This document shows, in pieces, positions 35,702 to 44,974 of a stretch of DNA of 64,000 nt (position 1 is its first letter; every line of letters begins with the position of its first letter). Below the pieces are notes generated by a model. The model saw only the letters and a list, made by a program, of their open reading frames with translations, was not told the DNA's origin and did not search any database. Made by a program: the position numbers and the translations under genes. The stretch is from Flavobacterium sp. Its GTDB lineage: Bacteria; Bacteroidota; Bacteroidia; Flavobacteriales; Flavobacteriaceae. The DNA is taken from assembly GCA_023251135.1 (NCBI GenBank), contig JAHEZJ010000028.1:1-64000 (forward strand), given 5' to 3'.

Positions 35702-37939
35702 ATGGCTCTACAAACATTAAACACTATTAAAAGCTGGTTCAAAACTGGTTTGAAACCAACACAAACGCAATTCTGGGACACTTGGGATTCCTTCCGTCAC
35801 AAATTTGAAAAAGTTCCTGTAAAAGAGATTGAAGGAATTGATGAATTGTTTTTTTCTAAAGCAGATAAAACAGTTTTAAATGATCATTTAGCTGATGAAA
35901 ATGCACATGCCTCACAAGGATTAAAATCAGTGTTGGATACCAATCCTATTGCTGCCTATCCTACTGATTCTCATGGGTACAGTAATGCAACTATAATGGG
36001 AAACTACGGTAACTATAAGTATAATAATATTACGGTAGGAAGTGAATCAGACAGCAGTGCCTTATTTCAATTAACAAATCAAATATCAATTAACTGCAGA
36101 GTATTAGAAACCGGAGACGAGGGTAACATATCCATTTTTAGAGGTGATATTTCATTAAACAAATATAAAAATGGAAAAAGTACCATAATAAAAATAGCTG
36201 ACCCCCTATCCAGTAATTTGTTTGAATTTCCTGCAAAACCAGAAAGATTTAATAATAATACGTATACAATGGCCACTACGGACGATTTTAAAACCATTAA
36301 TGGAGAATCTATCGTTGGTGAAGGAAATATTTCCATAAATGGAGGAATCGAAGAAGCTCCTATTAACGGAAATCAATATGGCAGGCAAAACGGGGAATGG
36401 ACTGAAATAACAAGTAAGAATGAATCTTATAATTTACAACAAATACTAGATACAGGAAATACTGCTACTATTGGAAGTTCAAAAACTAATTTAATGCAGT
36501 CTATTAAAGGTGATATTGAGACTACTTTTCAAAATATAAATGGCAATAATTCTGCTGATCTAACCATTAACTCCTTTGGATTAGCTTCTATACATGCTGT
36601 ATCATCTAAAACAACTACAGGTTTAGAGCTTAATGCAAACGATGCTTCTACAAACAAGATCCAATTATATCTAAGAGATTCTGAATTAGCAGGAAGTACC
36701 ACTGTTATAATGGATAGTATCACTAATGAAGGTCATTCTGTTATTAAAATTCCACAAAAAGTAGGTGAGCACACTGTTGCTCTTCTTGATGATGTAAACT
36801 CTCCCGTTTCGTCGACAAAAGTCGGGATTGTTAATAACACTTCGCTTCAGGAACTTGGAGGGGCTGACAAACTTATAAATGGAGTAAGAGTAGGAAAAGG
36901 ACTTGGGACTGCAGCAGAGAATATTGTACTTGGTAGTGCTCTTACAGGCAGCTCATTTACAACAGGTAATTGCAACACTGCCATTGGATACGATTCGATG
37001 ATAGCTAATACAACAGGAGAAAACAATTCGGCACTTGGAGAATGGGCACTACGCAGTAATATAACGGGAAATAATAATACGGCTGTTGGCGTAAATGCAC
37101 TGAATGCAAATACAACTGCTGATTATAATACCGCACTGGGAGTAAGTGCTTTATCAAAAAATATAAATGGTCATCAGAATGTGGCTATTGGTGCCAGTTC
37201 ACTGCGTAATAATGTATCAGGAAACAATAACGTAGCCATTGGCACAAGTGCTATGTTTAATACCGTTGGAAATTTAAATTCTAATGTATATGGCGCCTTA
37301 TGTGTTGCAGTTGGTGCTGGTGCAATGTATTCGAATACGACGGGGAATGCTGTGGCTGTGGGGGCAAACACCTTATTTAATCAAACAACCGGAACATACA
37401 ATATTGGAATAGGTGATCAGGCAGGGTCAGGTATAACGACCGGAAGTGGTAATACCATAATTGCTGGTACAGGATTTATATTGCGCGGTGGCGGTATCAC
37501 AACAGGTTCGAATAATATGATTATCGCTCCAAACAGTGGTAATACCACCGGTATAACGACAGGAAGTGGCAATGTGGTTTTAGGAAAAGTAACAGGTCTT
37601 TTAGCTAACGCCTCAAATACAATCACTATATCTGATGGAGTTGGAAACATTGCTTTAACCAAAGACACTACTGGTGAGATTAAAGCACCAAATTTGACTA
37701 AGACATTAATAGTTTCAGGAGGCGCAAAAAGTTTGATTAATAAAGAATACTTAGAACTTACGACATCTGTTGAAAATGCAACTACAGCTGCTTTGACGGC
37801 TACAAATCTAAACACAACTTATCCAAATGCGATGGCTGGTTTTCGAGTAGTATGTACTGCTATTTCTGGTGGAGGGTTGATTTATGAAAAAACAGCGACC
37901 AGATGGATTCAATACTCAGTTACAACAGTTGCACCTTAA
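35702..37939 (+). CDS. Tail fibre/adhesin with YadA-like head repeats
   Basis: 745 residues. The first ~75 (TIKSWFKTGLKPTQTQFWDTWDSF) are shared with the fibre at 38447 and form the likely anchor to the baseplate. The middle is a beta-rich shaft. Residues ~410-620 hold repeated NxAxGxxAL-type units (NNTAVGVNALNANT, NVAIGASSLRNNVSGNNN, NVAIGTSAM) typical of the left-handed YadA/Hia head fold. The C terminus is a small globular tip. Probably a trimeric receptor-binding fibre that decides target cells. Confidence 0.8.
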   Translation: MALQTLNTIKSWFKTGLKPTQTQFWDTWDSFRHKFEKVPVKEIEGIDELFFSKADKTVLNDHLADENAHASQGLKSVLDTNPIAAYPTDSHGYSNATIMGNYGNYKYNNITVGSESDSSALFQLTNQISINCRVLETGDEGNISIFRGDISLNKYKNGKSTIIKIADPLSSNLFEFPAKPERFNNNTYTMATTDDFKTINGESIVGEGNISINGGIEEAPINGNQYGRQNGEWTEITSKNESYNLQQILDTGNTATIGSSKTNLMQSIKGDIETTFQNINGNNSADLTINSFGLASIHAVSSKTTTGLELNANDASTNKIQLYLRDSELAGSTTVIMDSITNEGHSVIKIPQKVGEHTVALLDDVNSPVSSTKVGIVNNTSLQELGGADKLINGVRVGKGLGTAAENIVLGSALTGSSFTTGNCNTAIGYDSMIANTTGENNSALGEWALRSNITGNNNTAVGVNALNANTTADYNTALGVSALSKNINGHQNVAIGASSLRNNVSGNNNVAIGTSAMFNTVGNLNSNVYGALCVAVGAGAMYSNTTGNAVAVGANTLFNQTTGTYNIGIGDQAGSGITTGSGNTIIAGTGFILRGGGITTGSNNMIIAPNSGNTTGITTGSGNVVLGKVTGLLANASNTITISDGVGNIALTKDTTGEIKAPNLTKTLIVSGGAKSLINKEYLELTTSVENATTAALTATNLNTTYPNAMAGFRVVCTAISGGGLIYEKTATRWIQYSVTTVAP

Positions 37940-37959
37940 AAACCATACTATAAAATTCT

Positions 37960-38151
37960 ATGAATAAATCAAAAATCGCAGTAATTGCAAGCCTATTAAT
38001 CGTTTTAACAGGTTTCATTGATACTAAATTTGACCTTTTACAAGATGCAGGATTGACCGAAATAACTATTAATAGAATCAAACTGATCGGATTAGTTTTA
38101 TCTGCTTCATTGCCCAGTATTTCAAACTTGTTTTCAAATAAAAAAGCATAA
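37960..38151 (+). CDS. Small membrane protein, holin-like, 63 residues
   Basis: Starts MNKSKIAVIASLLIVLTGFI; two hydrophobic segments (about 5-20 and 42-56) and a basic tail (NLFSNKKA). Twenty bases after the fibre gene in the same operon. Size and topology fit a small holin or anti-holin, but there is no recognisable family. A larger holin is encoded at 60748. Confidence 0.6.
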   Translation: MNKSKIAVIASLLIVLTGFIDTKFDLLQDAGLTEITINRIKLIGLVLSASLPSISNLFSNKKA

Positions 38152-38314
38152 AAATTCTGTTGTCCTCAAAAACAAACTAGAGCATTTATTATTAAAATGA
38201 GACAGTCAAGATTATTTAATAATCATGGAGCGCTTTTGGGTAATGAATACTAAAAGAAACTCGTTGTCTTATTGTAGTTACAAGCTCACATCTTTCTCTA
38301 AGCACAACATTTTC

Positions 38315-38377
38315 TGTTGAAACTACCCAAAAGCATCTTTTCTGTTTTTTCATTCCTAAATAGTCCTAGTACTCTCT
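38315..38377 (+). promoter_or_regulatory. Weak island regulon promoter before fibre gene 38447
   Basis: TGTTGAAACTACCCA (38315-38329, 11 of 15 matches) followed after ~40 bp by a poor -7 (TACTCTCTT from 38370). The sequence from 38152 to 38446 has no gene. Confidence 0.35.
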
Positions 38378-38446
38378 TGGTCCCACAATGAGAGATTAAT
38401 ATTCTAAACATCTGTAATCTAACTTCACAATCCATCCAAACATATT

Positions 38447-40651
38447 ATGGCAACAAATATCAATACCATTCTAAGCTGGTTCAAAACTGGCGAAAAACCA
38501 ACTCAAAAACAATTTTGGGATTCCTGGCAAAGCTTTTGGCATAAAGACGAACAAATTCCGCAAAGCAGCGTAGCCAATCTGAAAAACATATTAGATACCA
38601 AAGCAGATCAATTGCAGTTTGAAGCTCACAAAATTGACAGAAACGCTCATAATGCATTGTTTTCAGCTAAAGAAGACAAGAGTCAAAAAGGTATTGCCGA
38701 AGGTTATGCCCCATTAAACAATTTTACAAAATTAGCCAGCCAATATTTAGATATTGTAAATGATTTGGTAACAGGTGGCTCTTCTTCACTTTTAAGTGCC
38801 GAACAGGGTAAGATTCTAAAGAATCAAATTAACAGCATCAACCTTTTACTGACTTCAGATAATACCAATCTTGATACCGTTCAAAAAATTGTCGACGCCA
38901 TTGAAACTCTTCAGAATTCACTAAATACTATTCTGGTAAACGATTTAACTACCGGTGGAGCGGATAAAGCATTGACAGCCGAGATGGGGAAATCATTGCA
39001 ATCCAACAAAGTAGATAAATCTTCCGGAAAAAGTTTGCTTTCAGATAGCGAAATAACCCGTCTGGCAACACTCTCCAACTATATACATCCTGCCAATCAT
39101 TCGCCGGAAATTATTGTTCAGAATTCTCAGAATAGATTTGTAACTGACACAGAAAAAGCAATATGGAATGCAAAACAAGCTGCGTTGAATTACACCCCTG
39201 AAAATACAATTCATAAAAATACCGCAAACGGATATGCAGGTCTTGGAGCTGACGGAAAATTAATTTCTTCTCAACTTCCTTCTATTACCGTAAACAACAC
39301 TTTTGTAATTGATTCAGAAACCAAAATGCTTGCTTTGGCAGTTGAAACCGGAGATGTAGCCGTTAGATCTGATATCAATAAATCGTTTATTTTAAAAGGT
39401 ACCAACCCCTTACTAATAGGAGATTGGCAGGAATTACTAACCCCAACCAGTGATGTAACAACCGTTTTTGGACGTAATGGAGCCATTACCGCTCAAACAG
39501 GAGATTATACGGCAGATCAGATTCTGGAAACCCAAACCAAAAAATTTCAATCTGCAAAGCAACAAGCTTTTAACGATGCTACTTCGAGTATTCAAACACA
39601 ATTAGATGCAAAAATATCAAACGCGACACATACAGGTGATGCTATTGGAGCAACATCGTTGACTGTGAAAGGAATTAACGGAAAGTTACTTTCAGAATTA
39701 CCCACTGGTATTCTAAAAAATACTACTTCTACAGGAGTTCCAGTCATCGCAACCGTAAGAACAGATTATGCCGAGCCTACCACAACACTTGCAACCGGAA
39801 TCCTGAAAAACACGACCTCTACCGGAGCACATACTATTGCAACAGCAAGTGATTTTCCTATATTAAATCAGGATACAACCGGAACAGCAAGTAATTCGAT
39901 AAACCTTGCAGGACAACCGTTTTCCTATTTTGCCCCTGTTAACTCTCCTACATTTTTAGGAATTCCAAAAGCACCAACTGCTGCACCCGGGACATATTCA
40001 GACCAATTAGCCACTACAAGTTTTGTAACATCAGCTCTTTCAGCTCTTAACAGTTTTGTTGATAAAACTTCAATTCAAACTATATCCGGATCAAAAACTT
40101 TTACCAATAGCATGCTTACTAACGGTATCTCTAACCAATTTTCATCGACAACGGCTTTTATCTCCAATACAGCGGGAAGTGTACAAATCCAAAATTCACT
40201 CGATGGGGGAGCCTATATGGAATTTGGAAGTTTTTTCAGAACAGACAGATCCTATAGAATAGGTGTCGATACGGATGGTAAATTTAAAATTGGACACATG
40301 AGTGATGTACCTAACTTTATTTATAACAAAGCAAACGGTAATTTACAGATTTCCTCCCTGACTTCTACAACTCTAACGGGCGGTAATAATACTGATGGCT
40401 ATCTTCCATTGGCGTCAACCGGGGGGCTTCTCAAAAACTCGGTTGTTTTTCAAAAAGCAAACAATATTGGAATTGGTGTTGCAGCACCTACTGCACCACT
40501 ACATGTTTTGGGAGGAATAAGAACCGAAACCGTAGCTCCAATACAAGGAACCACGGTGGGAAGTGCCGGAGAAATTCGGGCAGTCGCCGGATTTATTTAT
40601 GTATGTTCCGGAGGAACAGTATGGACCCGAGCAGCATTAACAACTTTCTAA
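38447..40651 (+). CDS. Tail fibre protein (second anchor-sharing fibre)
   Basis: 734 residues. N terminus TILSWFKTGEKPTQKQFWDSWQSFWHKDEQIP is clearly related to the fibre at 35702. A long beta-helical shaft has collagen-free repeats (ATTLATGILKNTTSTGA, TTSTGVPVIATVRTDYAEP), fibre-like AEQGKILKNQINSINLLL and AEMGKSLQSNKVDKSSG, and ends with IGIGVAAPTAPLHVLGGIRTE, common at tips of flavobacterial fibres. Probably a second receptor-binding protein with different specificity. Terminator at 40672. Confidence 0.8.
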   Translation: MATNINTILSWFKTGEKPTQKQFWDSWQSFWHKDEQIPQSSVANLKNILDTKADQLQFEAHKIDRNAHNALFSAKEDKSQKGIAEGYAPLNNFTKLASQYLDIVNDLVTGGSSSLLSAEQGKILKNQINSINLLLTSDNTNLDTVQKIVDAIETLQNSLNTILVNDLTTGGADKALTAEMGKSLQSNKVDKSSGKSLLSDSEITRLATLSNYIHPANHSPEIIVQNSQNRFVTDTEKAIWNAKQAALNYTPENTIHKNTANGYAGLGADGKLISSQLPSITVNNTFVIDSETKMLALAVETGDVAVRSDINKSFILKGTNPLLIGDWQELLTPTSDVTTVFGRNGAITAQTGDYTADQILETQTKKFQSAKQQAFNDATSSIQTQLDAKISNATHTGDAIGATSLTVKGINGKLLSELPTGILKNTTSTGVPVIATVRTDYAEPTTTLATGILKNTTSTGAHTIATASDFPILNQDTTGTASNSINLAGQPFSYFAPVNSPTFLGIPKAPTAAPGTYSDQLATTSFVTSALSALNSFVDKTSIQTISGSKTFTNSMLTNGISNQFSSTTAFISNTAGSVQIQNSLDGGAYMEFGSFFRTDRSYRIGVDTDGKFKIGHMSDVPNFIYNKANGNLQISSLTSTTLTGGNNTDGYLPLASTGGLLKNSVVFQKANNIGIGVAAPTAPLHVLGGIRTETVAPIQGTTVGSAGEIRAVAGFIYVCSGGTVWTRAALTTF

Positions 40652-40671
40652 ACAAAACAAAAACAATTTCC

Positions 40672-40710
40672 AAACCGCCGTAAACTTTAAGTTTATGGCG
40701 GTTTATTTTT
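40672..40710 (+). terminator. Terminator of fibre gene 38447
   Basis: AAACCGCCGTAAAC (40672-40685) / GTTTATGGCGGTTT (40691-40704), then ATTTTTG. Confidence 0.82.
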
Positions 40711-40801
40711 GAATAAAAACACAGCCAGTCTAAAGGTAAAGAAGGATTAAAAAAAGTAACATAATCAACTAAAAGCAAACACCTTAACCACAAATCCTTT
40801 C

Positions 40802-40865
40802 TACTGAAACTACTGAAAACAGCATCCATATTTTTCTTTTTTCAGTTCCTTAAGCCTTACTTTTA
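40802..40865 (+). promoter_or_regulatory. Island regulon promoter of the baseplate-hub/PAAR operon
   Basis: Perfect TACTGAAACTACTGA at 40802-40816, 41-bp gap, TACTTTTA at 40858-40865. Leader ~135 bases. The gap 40652-41004 contains only this and the preceding terminator. Confidence 0.8.
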
Positions 40866-41004
40866 CAGCTGCTAATAAACTCTATTGGCATTCTCAAACC
40901 GCCATAATAGTACAGCTTACTTTTAGGAATCTCCTAAAGGGAACTACCTCATCTATAGCGATCATCGTTAACAGCAATACCAACAATTAAAAATCAAACC
41001 AATC

Positions 41005-41199
41005 ATGGATTTTACACCCAAAGATTTAGGAGAAACACCTTCGGCACCAGACATGAGCAATTTTAAAAACCCTTTGGGGCAGCAACCCGAGGGTAACATT
41101 ATTATTGGAAATTTTACGATTAGCCCCTTAATGCAATCACAAAAAAGTGAAAGCCTGGCCGAAGTCCTAAAAAAAGAAAGTACAGACAGCTCGATCTAA
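41005..41199 (+). CDS. Small conserved-looking protein of the tail operon, 64 residues
   Basis: Acidic and Ser/Pro-rich, no membrane segment: FTPKDLGETPSAPDMSNFKNP and NIIIGNFTISPLMQSQ. No family recognised. First gene of the hub operon; translation start is the only ATG with good spacing from the promoter. Likely a structural or assembly component because every following gene is one. Confidence 0.6.
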   Translation: MDFTPKDLGETPSAPDMSNFKNPLGQQPEGNIIIGNFTISPLMQSQKSESLAEVLKKESTDSSI

Positions 41200-41261
41200 G
41201 ATCAAAAAACTGTCCTTTTTTCTGCATTACATCAAACAACAAATTCCTTAAAAACAAAAAA

Positions 41262-41732
41262 ATGTTAGACGAAAAAGCAATAGAAAAACTAAAAGAAAAA
41301 TACGGTAACGTATTAAAACTTACTTCCGATGATCAATCAACAACCGCTTACTGTAAAAAACCATCTTTTACTACATTTCTGAATTATCAAAAACGTTACA
41401 AGGACAATCCGCATGAAGCGATTTTGTTTCTGTTTCAGGAATGTGTGCTTGAAAAAGAAAATTATGAGGACGAATTTATGCTTTCCGCAGGAAATTCTAT
41501 GATTCAAATGATCCAAAAAGACAGCGAATTTACCATAAATACGACACCTCAACAAGATGAATTCAAGAAGTCAGCAGCTCTGATTCGTCAGGCTTTTCAG
41601 GTAGATCCTTATCAATTACCAATGGATGAGTTTTACAAATTAATCGAAGAAGCACTTTGGTTGCAAAAACACAACGAAACCAGACTGGAAAACACCTTCA
41701 TCACCGCCTTTGCTAAAACATTTTCAAACTAA
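41262..41732 (+). CDS. Tail-assembly-chaperone-like protein, 156 residues
   Basis: Mostly helical, acidic. Contains YCKKPSFTTFLNYQKRYKDNPHEAILFLFQECV, which parallels FAYFKKPDISIRSAVLQASK...ALEVLFKNCYL in the 114-residue protein at 51530; both resemble small tail-assembly chaperones of contractile-tail phages that precede the tape-measure gene. Here the next gene is not a tape measure. Sixteen bases separate it from the next gene. Confidence 0.6.
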   Translation: MLDEKAIEKLKEKYGNVLKLTSDDQSTTAYCKKPSFTTFLNYQKRYKDNPHEAILFLFQECVLEKENYEDEFMLSAGNSMIQMIQKDSEFTINTTPQQDEFKKSAALIRQAFQVDPYQLPMDEFYKLIEEALWLQKHNETRLENTFITAFAKTFSN

Positions 41733-41747
41733 AAACTAAAAACAATC

Positions 41748-42305
41748 ATGAAATTCAATTTTAATGTAAATGAAATTTTAGATACCAACGACATTGAATA
41801 TACTGGTATTAACTATAACGAATCGGAATCAAAAGATTTTATTATCGATAAAACCGGAGGCGAATTTAACCTGAGAATTTTTGCTCCATTAATTTTTGAA
41901 CCTCTGGTAAAAAACGATCTTAATCTGCCGAGTCTCCGCATAGACGCTGTTACCGTCAATTTAAATCGTTCAAAAGTCATCAAAAAAGAAGGAATAGAAG
42001 GTAGAGATTCCACCATTAAAGAACACATCACCAATGGTGATTTTAGCATTTCGATTGAAGGATTAATTGCCAATGAAAGTGGTGATGAATATCCAAAAGA
42101 GAAACTTTTTTTATTGAAACAATTTCTGAATGCTCCTTATGCTTTAAGAGTAACCCACGCGATCTTAAACCGATTTGGTATTTACGAACTTGTAATCGAC
42201 TCCTACTCTATTCCCTCTATTTCCGGAACAAAAAACATTCAAAAATTTACCGCCAACGCCACATCAGACGAAACTGTAGAACTAATAATCAGAGACAATG
42301 CTTAA
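41748..42305 (+). CDS. Tail/baseplate adaptor protein (DUF6046-like), 185 residues
   Basis: Beta-rich protein with NIQKFTANATSDETVELIIRDNA at the end and IDAVTVNLNRSKVIKKEGIEGRDSTIKEHI in the middle. Its size and place, directly before the gpD-like hub with an 8-bp overlap, match the adaptor that caps the tube onto the hub in Bacteroidota contractile systems. Family name is from memory and moderately sure. Confidence 0.6.
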   Translation: MKFNFNVNEILDTNDIEYTGINYNESESKDFIIDKTGGEFNLRIFAPLIFEPLVKNDLNLPSLRIDAVTVNLNRSKVIKKEGIEGRDSTIKEHITNGDFSISIEGLIANESGDEYPKEKLFLLKQFLNAPYALRVTHAILNRFGIYELVIDSYSIPSISGTKNIQKFTANATSDETVELIIRDNA

Positions 42306-43599
42306 ACTAAATGCCAAAATCAAAGTTTATGAAACGGTTAGGCTCATCCCTACTCCAAAGTTTTATGAATTTACATATGTGAAAAACGTAGAAATCAACA
42401 GTTCGTATAAATCTCTTACGGATACTGCTACGATTGTTATGCCTCAAAAAGTCTATACCGATACGAAAGGATTTGACCAGAATTTATTTGCAAATGCCAG
42501 CGGCGAACAAAAAACAATTCATGATTTTTTTAAGCTTGAGAATTTTATCGAAATATTTTTAGGCTATGACGGAGATTACAAACCGGCTTTCAGAGGTTAC
42601 ATTACGGGAGTACAATCAGATACCAATGCTACCATAACCTGTGAAGATTTAATGTACGCCTTTAAAAAAATAAAAGCGGTAAAAGATGATACGGTTCAGG
42701 ATAAGAACGATACTCTGAATGTTGTGGCAACAAATCCGACAACAAACGTCGAAAAATTTAATCCGAAAACTTTCTTTGAAAAAAGAATCAGAGAACTAAA
42801 TCTTCCTTTAAAGATCAATGCTCTTGACGAAGATTTAGGAAACCTGATGATCAACAGAGGTCAGACTTTGGCTCAGGTTTTTGAAATGCTCAAAGACAAA
42901 GGAATCTATACCTATTTTAAAACCGAAAACCTGGTTCCTGTACTTACTATTACCAATAATCCGCAACAACATACTGCTGCAGAATTAGCCGGTTTTATTG
43001 ATCGAAATTTCATTAAAAGCCCATTGGCCGGAGCACTTGCAAAAAAATTAATCAATCAAGGACTTAGTCTTTTAAGTTCGAAGTTAAATAAAATTGCTCA
43101 GTCAGTTTCAGGCGGTTTTTTAGGAAAAGCAAGTTTTAGATTTCGCTATAATATCATCGAAGATAAACTGGTCGTTGTAAAAGAATCGACAAAAAATACC
43201 CGCACACGAGTAGAAAAATACTTCAAAAATTCGAACACTCCAATTTACATCGAATTAGGTGATCCGAATGGGCAACTAGTAAAAACTTACGTATTGCATA
43301 GCGACAATGAGAATCTTCCTAATGATGCTGCCGGTTTCAAACAAACAGCTACAAAAGTTGCTTCAGAGTTGTATCAGTATGCTGCTTTAAGAGCAATGGA
43401 ATCAAAACCCAGCGGATTTGAAGGTTCCTTTCTCACATTTGGAGAACCTTTTGTGCGGCCAACGGACAAAATAATTCTTGAAAATGCGAAGGATAAAGAA
43501 AAAAACGGAACCTTTCAGGTCGAAAAAGTTGAACGCACTTATGGCGAAAACGGCTACAGACAAAGGATTTACATTGGAAGAAGAGTAGAAGCAATTTAA
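42298..43599 (+). CDS. Baseplate hub protein (gpD/gp27-like)
   Basis: 433 residues, starts inside the previous gene by 8 bp. YEFTYVKNVEINSSYKSLTDTATIVMPQKV and FIEIFLGYDGDYKPAFRGYITGVQSDTNATITCEDLMYAFKKIK are the typical opening of hub proteins (fusion-loop beta barrel), and the C-terminal part ends with GTFQVEKVERTYGENGYRQRIYIGRR. It joins tube, spike and baseplate arms. No C-terminal effector fusion. Confidence 0.72.
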   Translation: MLKLNAKIKVYETVRLIPTPKFYEFTYVKNVEINSSYKSLTDTATIVMPQKVYTDTKGFDQNLFANASGEQKTIHDFFKLENFIEIFLGYDGDYKPAFRGYITGVQSDTNATITCEDLMYAFKKIKAVKDDTVQDKNDTLNVVATNPTTNVEKFNPKTFFEKRIRELNLPLKINALDEDLGNLMINRGQTLAQVFEMLKDKGIYTYFKTENLVPVLTITNNPQQHTAAELAGFIDRNFIKSPLAGALAKKLINQGLSLLSSKLNKIAQSVSGGFLGKASFRFRYNIIEDKLVVVKESTKNTRTRVEKYFKNSNTPIYIELGDPNGQLVKTYVLHSDNENLPNDAAGFKQTATKVASELYQYAALRAMESKPSGFEGSFLTFGEPFVRPTDKIILENAKDKEKNGTFQVEKVERTYGENGYRQRIYIGRRVEAI

Positions 43600-43609
43600 A
43601 AACACAAAA

Positions 43610-44617
43610 ATGGGAAACATAACCGATCTTATCAAAGATGTCGCCAGTAAAAATCAAATTATTGAAACTTTTGCGGCAAAAGTCATCGAAATAAACAAAG
43701 AAACAACATCTCCCCACAATACTGAGGATGCCTATACGGTAAACATTATGCGAGCCGATGGCGCCGTTATTAAAAATGTACGACTTAAGGCCTCAATTCT
43801 GGATTTGGAACAGGGAATTATTACCATACCCAAAAAAGACAGCTGGGTTTTGGCCTCAATCATAGACGGAATTGAAACCAGAGCTTTTATTTCACAGTTT
43901 TCTGAAGTCGACCGACTAATGGGGAGAATTGAGGCTACAAGCGATCCCAAGTTATTTCTGGATTACAGTGCCAATGGTAATAACATACATGTTCGCTATA
44001 TAAAAACGGATGCAAAAACTGAAACCGATGAAACCAAAATCATTGATATCGCTAAAATTGAATTTGACAAGGACAAAAATTTTAAAATTAGCTATTTTAA
44101 TGAGGATGAAAAAACCTTAGCCTCGACACTCTTTACTCCCGATAGCCTAACTACAACTTTTAATTCGATAGAAAACAAAGAAGCACAAGAACGCTTGAGT
44201 TTAACCTTAAAAAAAGATCAGGTATCTGTTCAATTTACAAATGAAACGGGGAAATTAAGAAACCAAACTACAATATCGCCTACAGAAACCAATTTTTCTT
44301 TAAACGACGAACAAGGTGTTCAAAAACAAAAAACTACACTAACTAAGGATAGTATAGAAAATGTTTTTCTAAATGGTGAAAACATACTTTCAAGAGCCAG
44401 TTTAACCGAATTACGTTCTGTTGTGACTTTAGGAGATAATATTTCATGGGTAAGTAAAGACAAATTAGAATTAAAATCAAAAGATAGCTTGTTTACAATT
44501 GATTCAAACGGAATTTTATTCGACTCAAAAAAAAACATAACCATCAAAGGAGACTCTATAAAAATCGAAGCTGCTGCAAATACTACCATTAGTGGCGATT
44601 CTGTAAATATAAACTAA
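43610..44617 (+). CDS. Spike protein (gpV/gp5-like) with OB-fold and beta-helical needle
   Basis: 335 residues. An OB-fold-like N-terminal part (TTSPHNTEDAYTVNIMRADGAVIKNVRLKAS...IPKKDSWVLASIID) is followed by a long beta-rich region ending in repeats (ITIKGDSIKIEAAANTTISGDSVNIN) of the triple-stranded needle type. Forms the trimeric puncturing spike below the hub. Five bases separate it from the PAAR-like tip gene. Confidence 0.75.
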   Translation: MGNITDLIKDVASKNQIIETFAAKVIEINKETTSPHNTEDAYTVNIMRADGAVIKNVRLKASILDLEQGIITIPKKDSWVLASIIDGIETRAFISQFSEVDRLMGRIEATSDPKLFLDYSANGNNIHVRYIKTDAKTETDETKIIDIAKIEFDKDKNFKISYFNEDEKTLASTLFTPDSLTTTFNSIENKEAQERLSLTLKKDQVSVQFTNETGKLRNQTTISPTETNFSLNDEQGVQKQKTTLTKDSIENVFLNGENILSRASLTELRSVVTLGDNISWVSKDKLELKSKDSLFTIDSNGILFDSKKNITIKGDSIKIEAAANTTISGDSVNIN

Positions 44618-44621
44618 TCTT

Positions 44622-44963
44622 ATGGCCGAATATTTAACAAATGGAGCAAAACTAAAATGCTCCGCCGGACAACTTGAAACCGATTTTGTGGTAAGTAATG
44701 CTAAAAAAGTTTTAATCCAAAACAAAGCCGCAGGTAACGAAACAGACAATAAAATAATCCAAAATGTTCCTGTTTTTGGCCCTTGCAAACTGCAACCAAA
44801 CGGCTCTAACTTCTTTCCCTGCAATACAAATCCGGCAACATTACAATGGCAGGCCTGTAAAAATGATGTTACTATAGGCGGTACAAAAGCTGTAGTTGAT
44901 ACTTCATTTCTAACTTGTAGTATTGGAGGCATCATAAAACCATCCGATTCCGGTCAAAAATAA
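44622..44963 (+). CDS. PAAR-like tip protein (DUF4280 type)
   Basis: 113 residues, six cysteines plus conserved LKCSAGQ, FGPCKLQPNG, FPCNTNPATLQWQACKND and FLTCSIGGIIKP. This is the PAAR-like DUF4280 pattern, in which a metal ion and cysteines hold a small cone. It sharpens the spike and carries or docks effectors. It is directly upstream of the metzincin effector gene, as PAAR-effector pairs usually are. Confidence 0.82.
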   Translation: MAEYLTNGAKLKCSAGQLETDFVVSNAKKVLIQNKAAGNETDNKIIQNVPVFGPCKLQPNGSNFFPCNTNPATLQWQACKNDVTIGGTKAVVDTSFLTCSIGGIIKPSDSGQK

Positions 44964-44974
44964 AAACACAGCTC

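Noticed and set aside
36900..37600. CRISPR-like or tandem DNA repeats
   Set aside because: The similarity is at the protein level (YadA-head motifs); the DNA units vary in length and sequence, and there are no spacers or cas genes.
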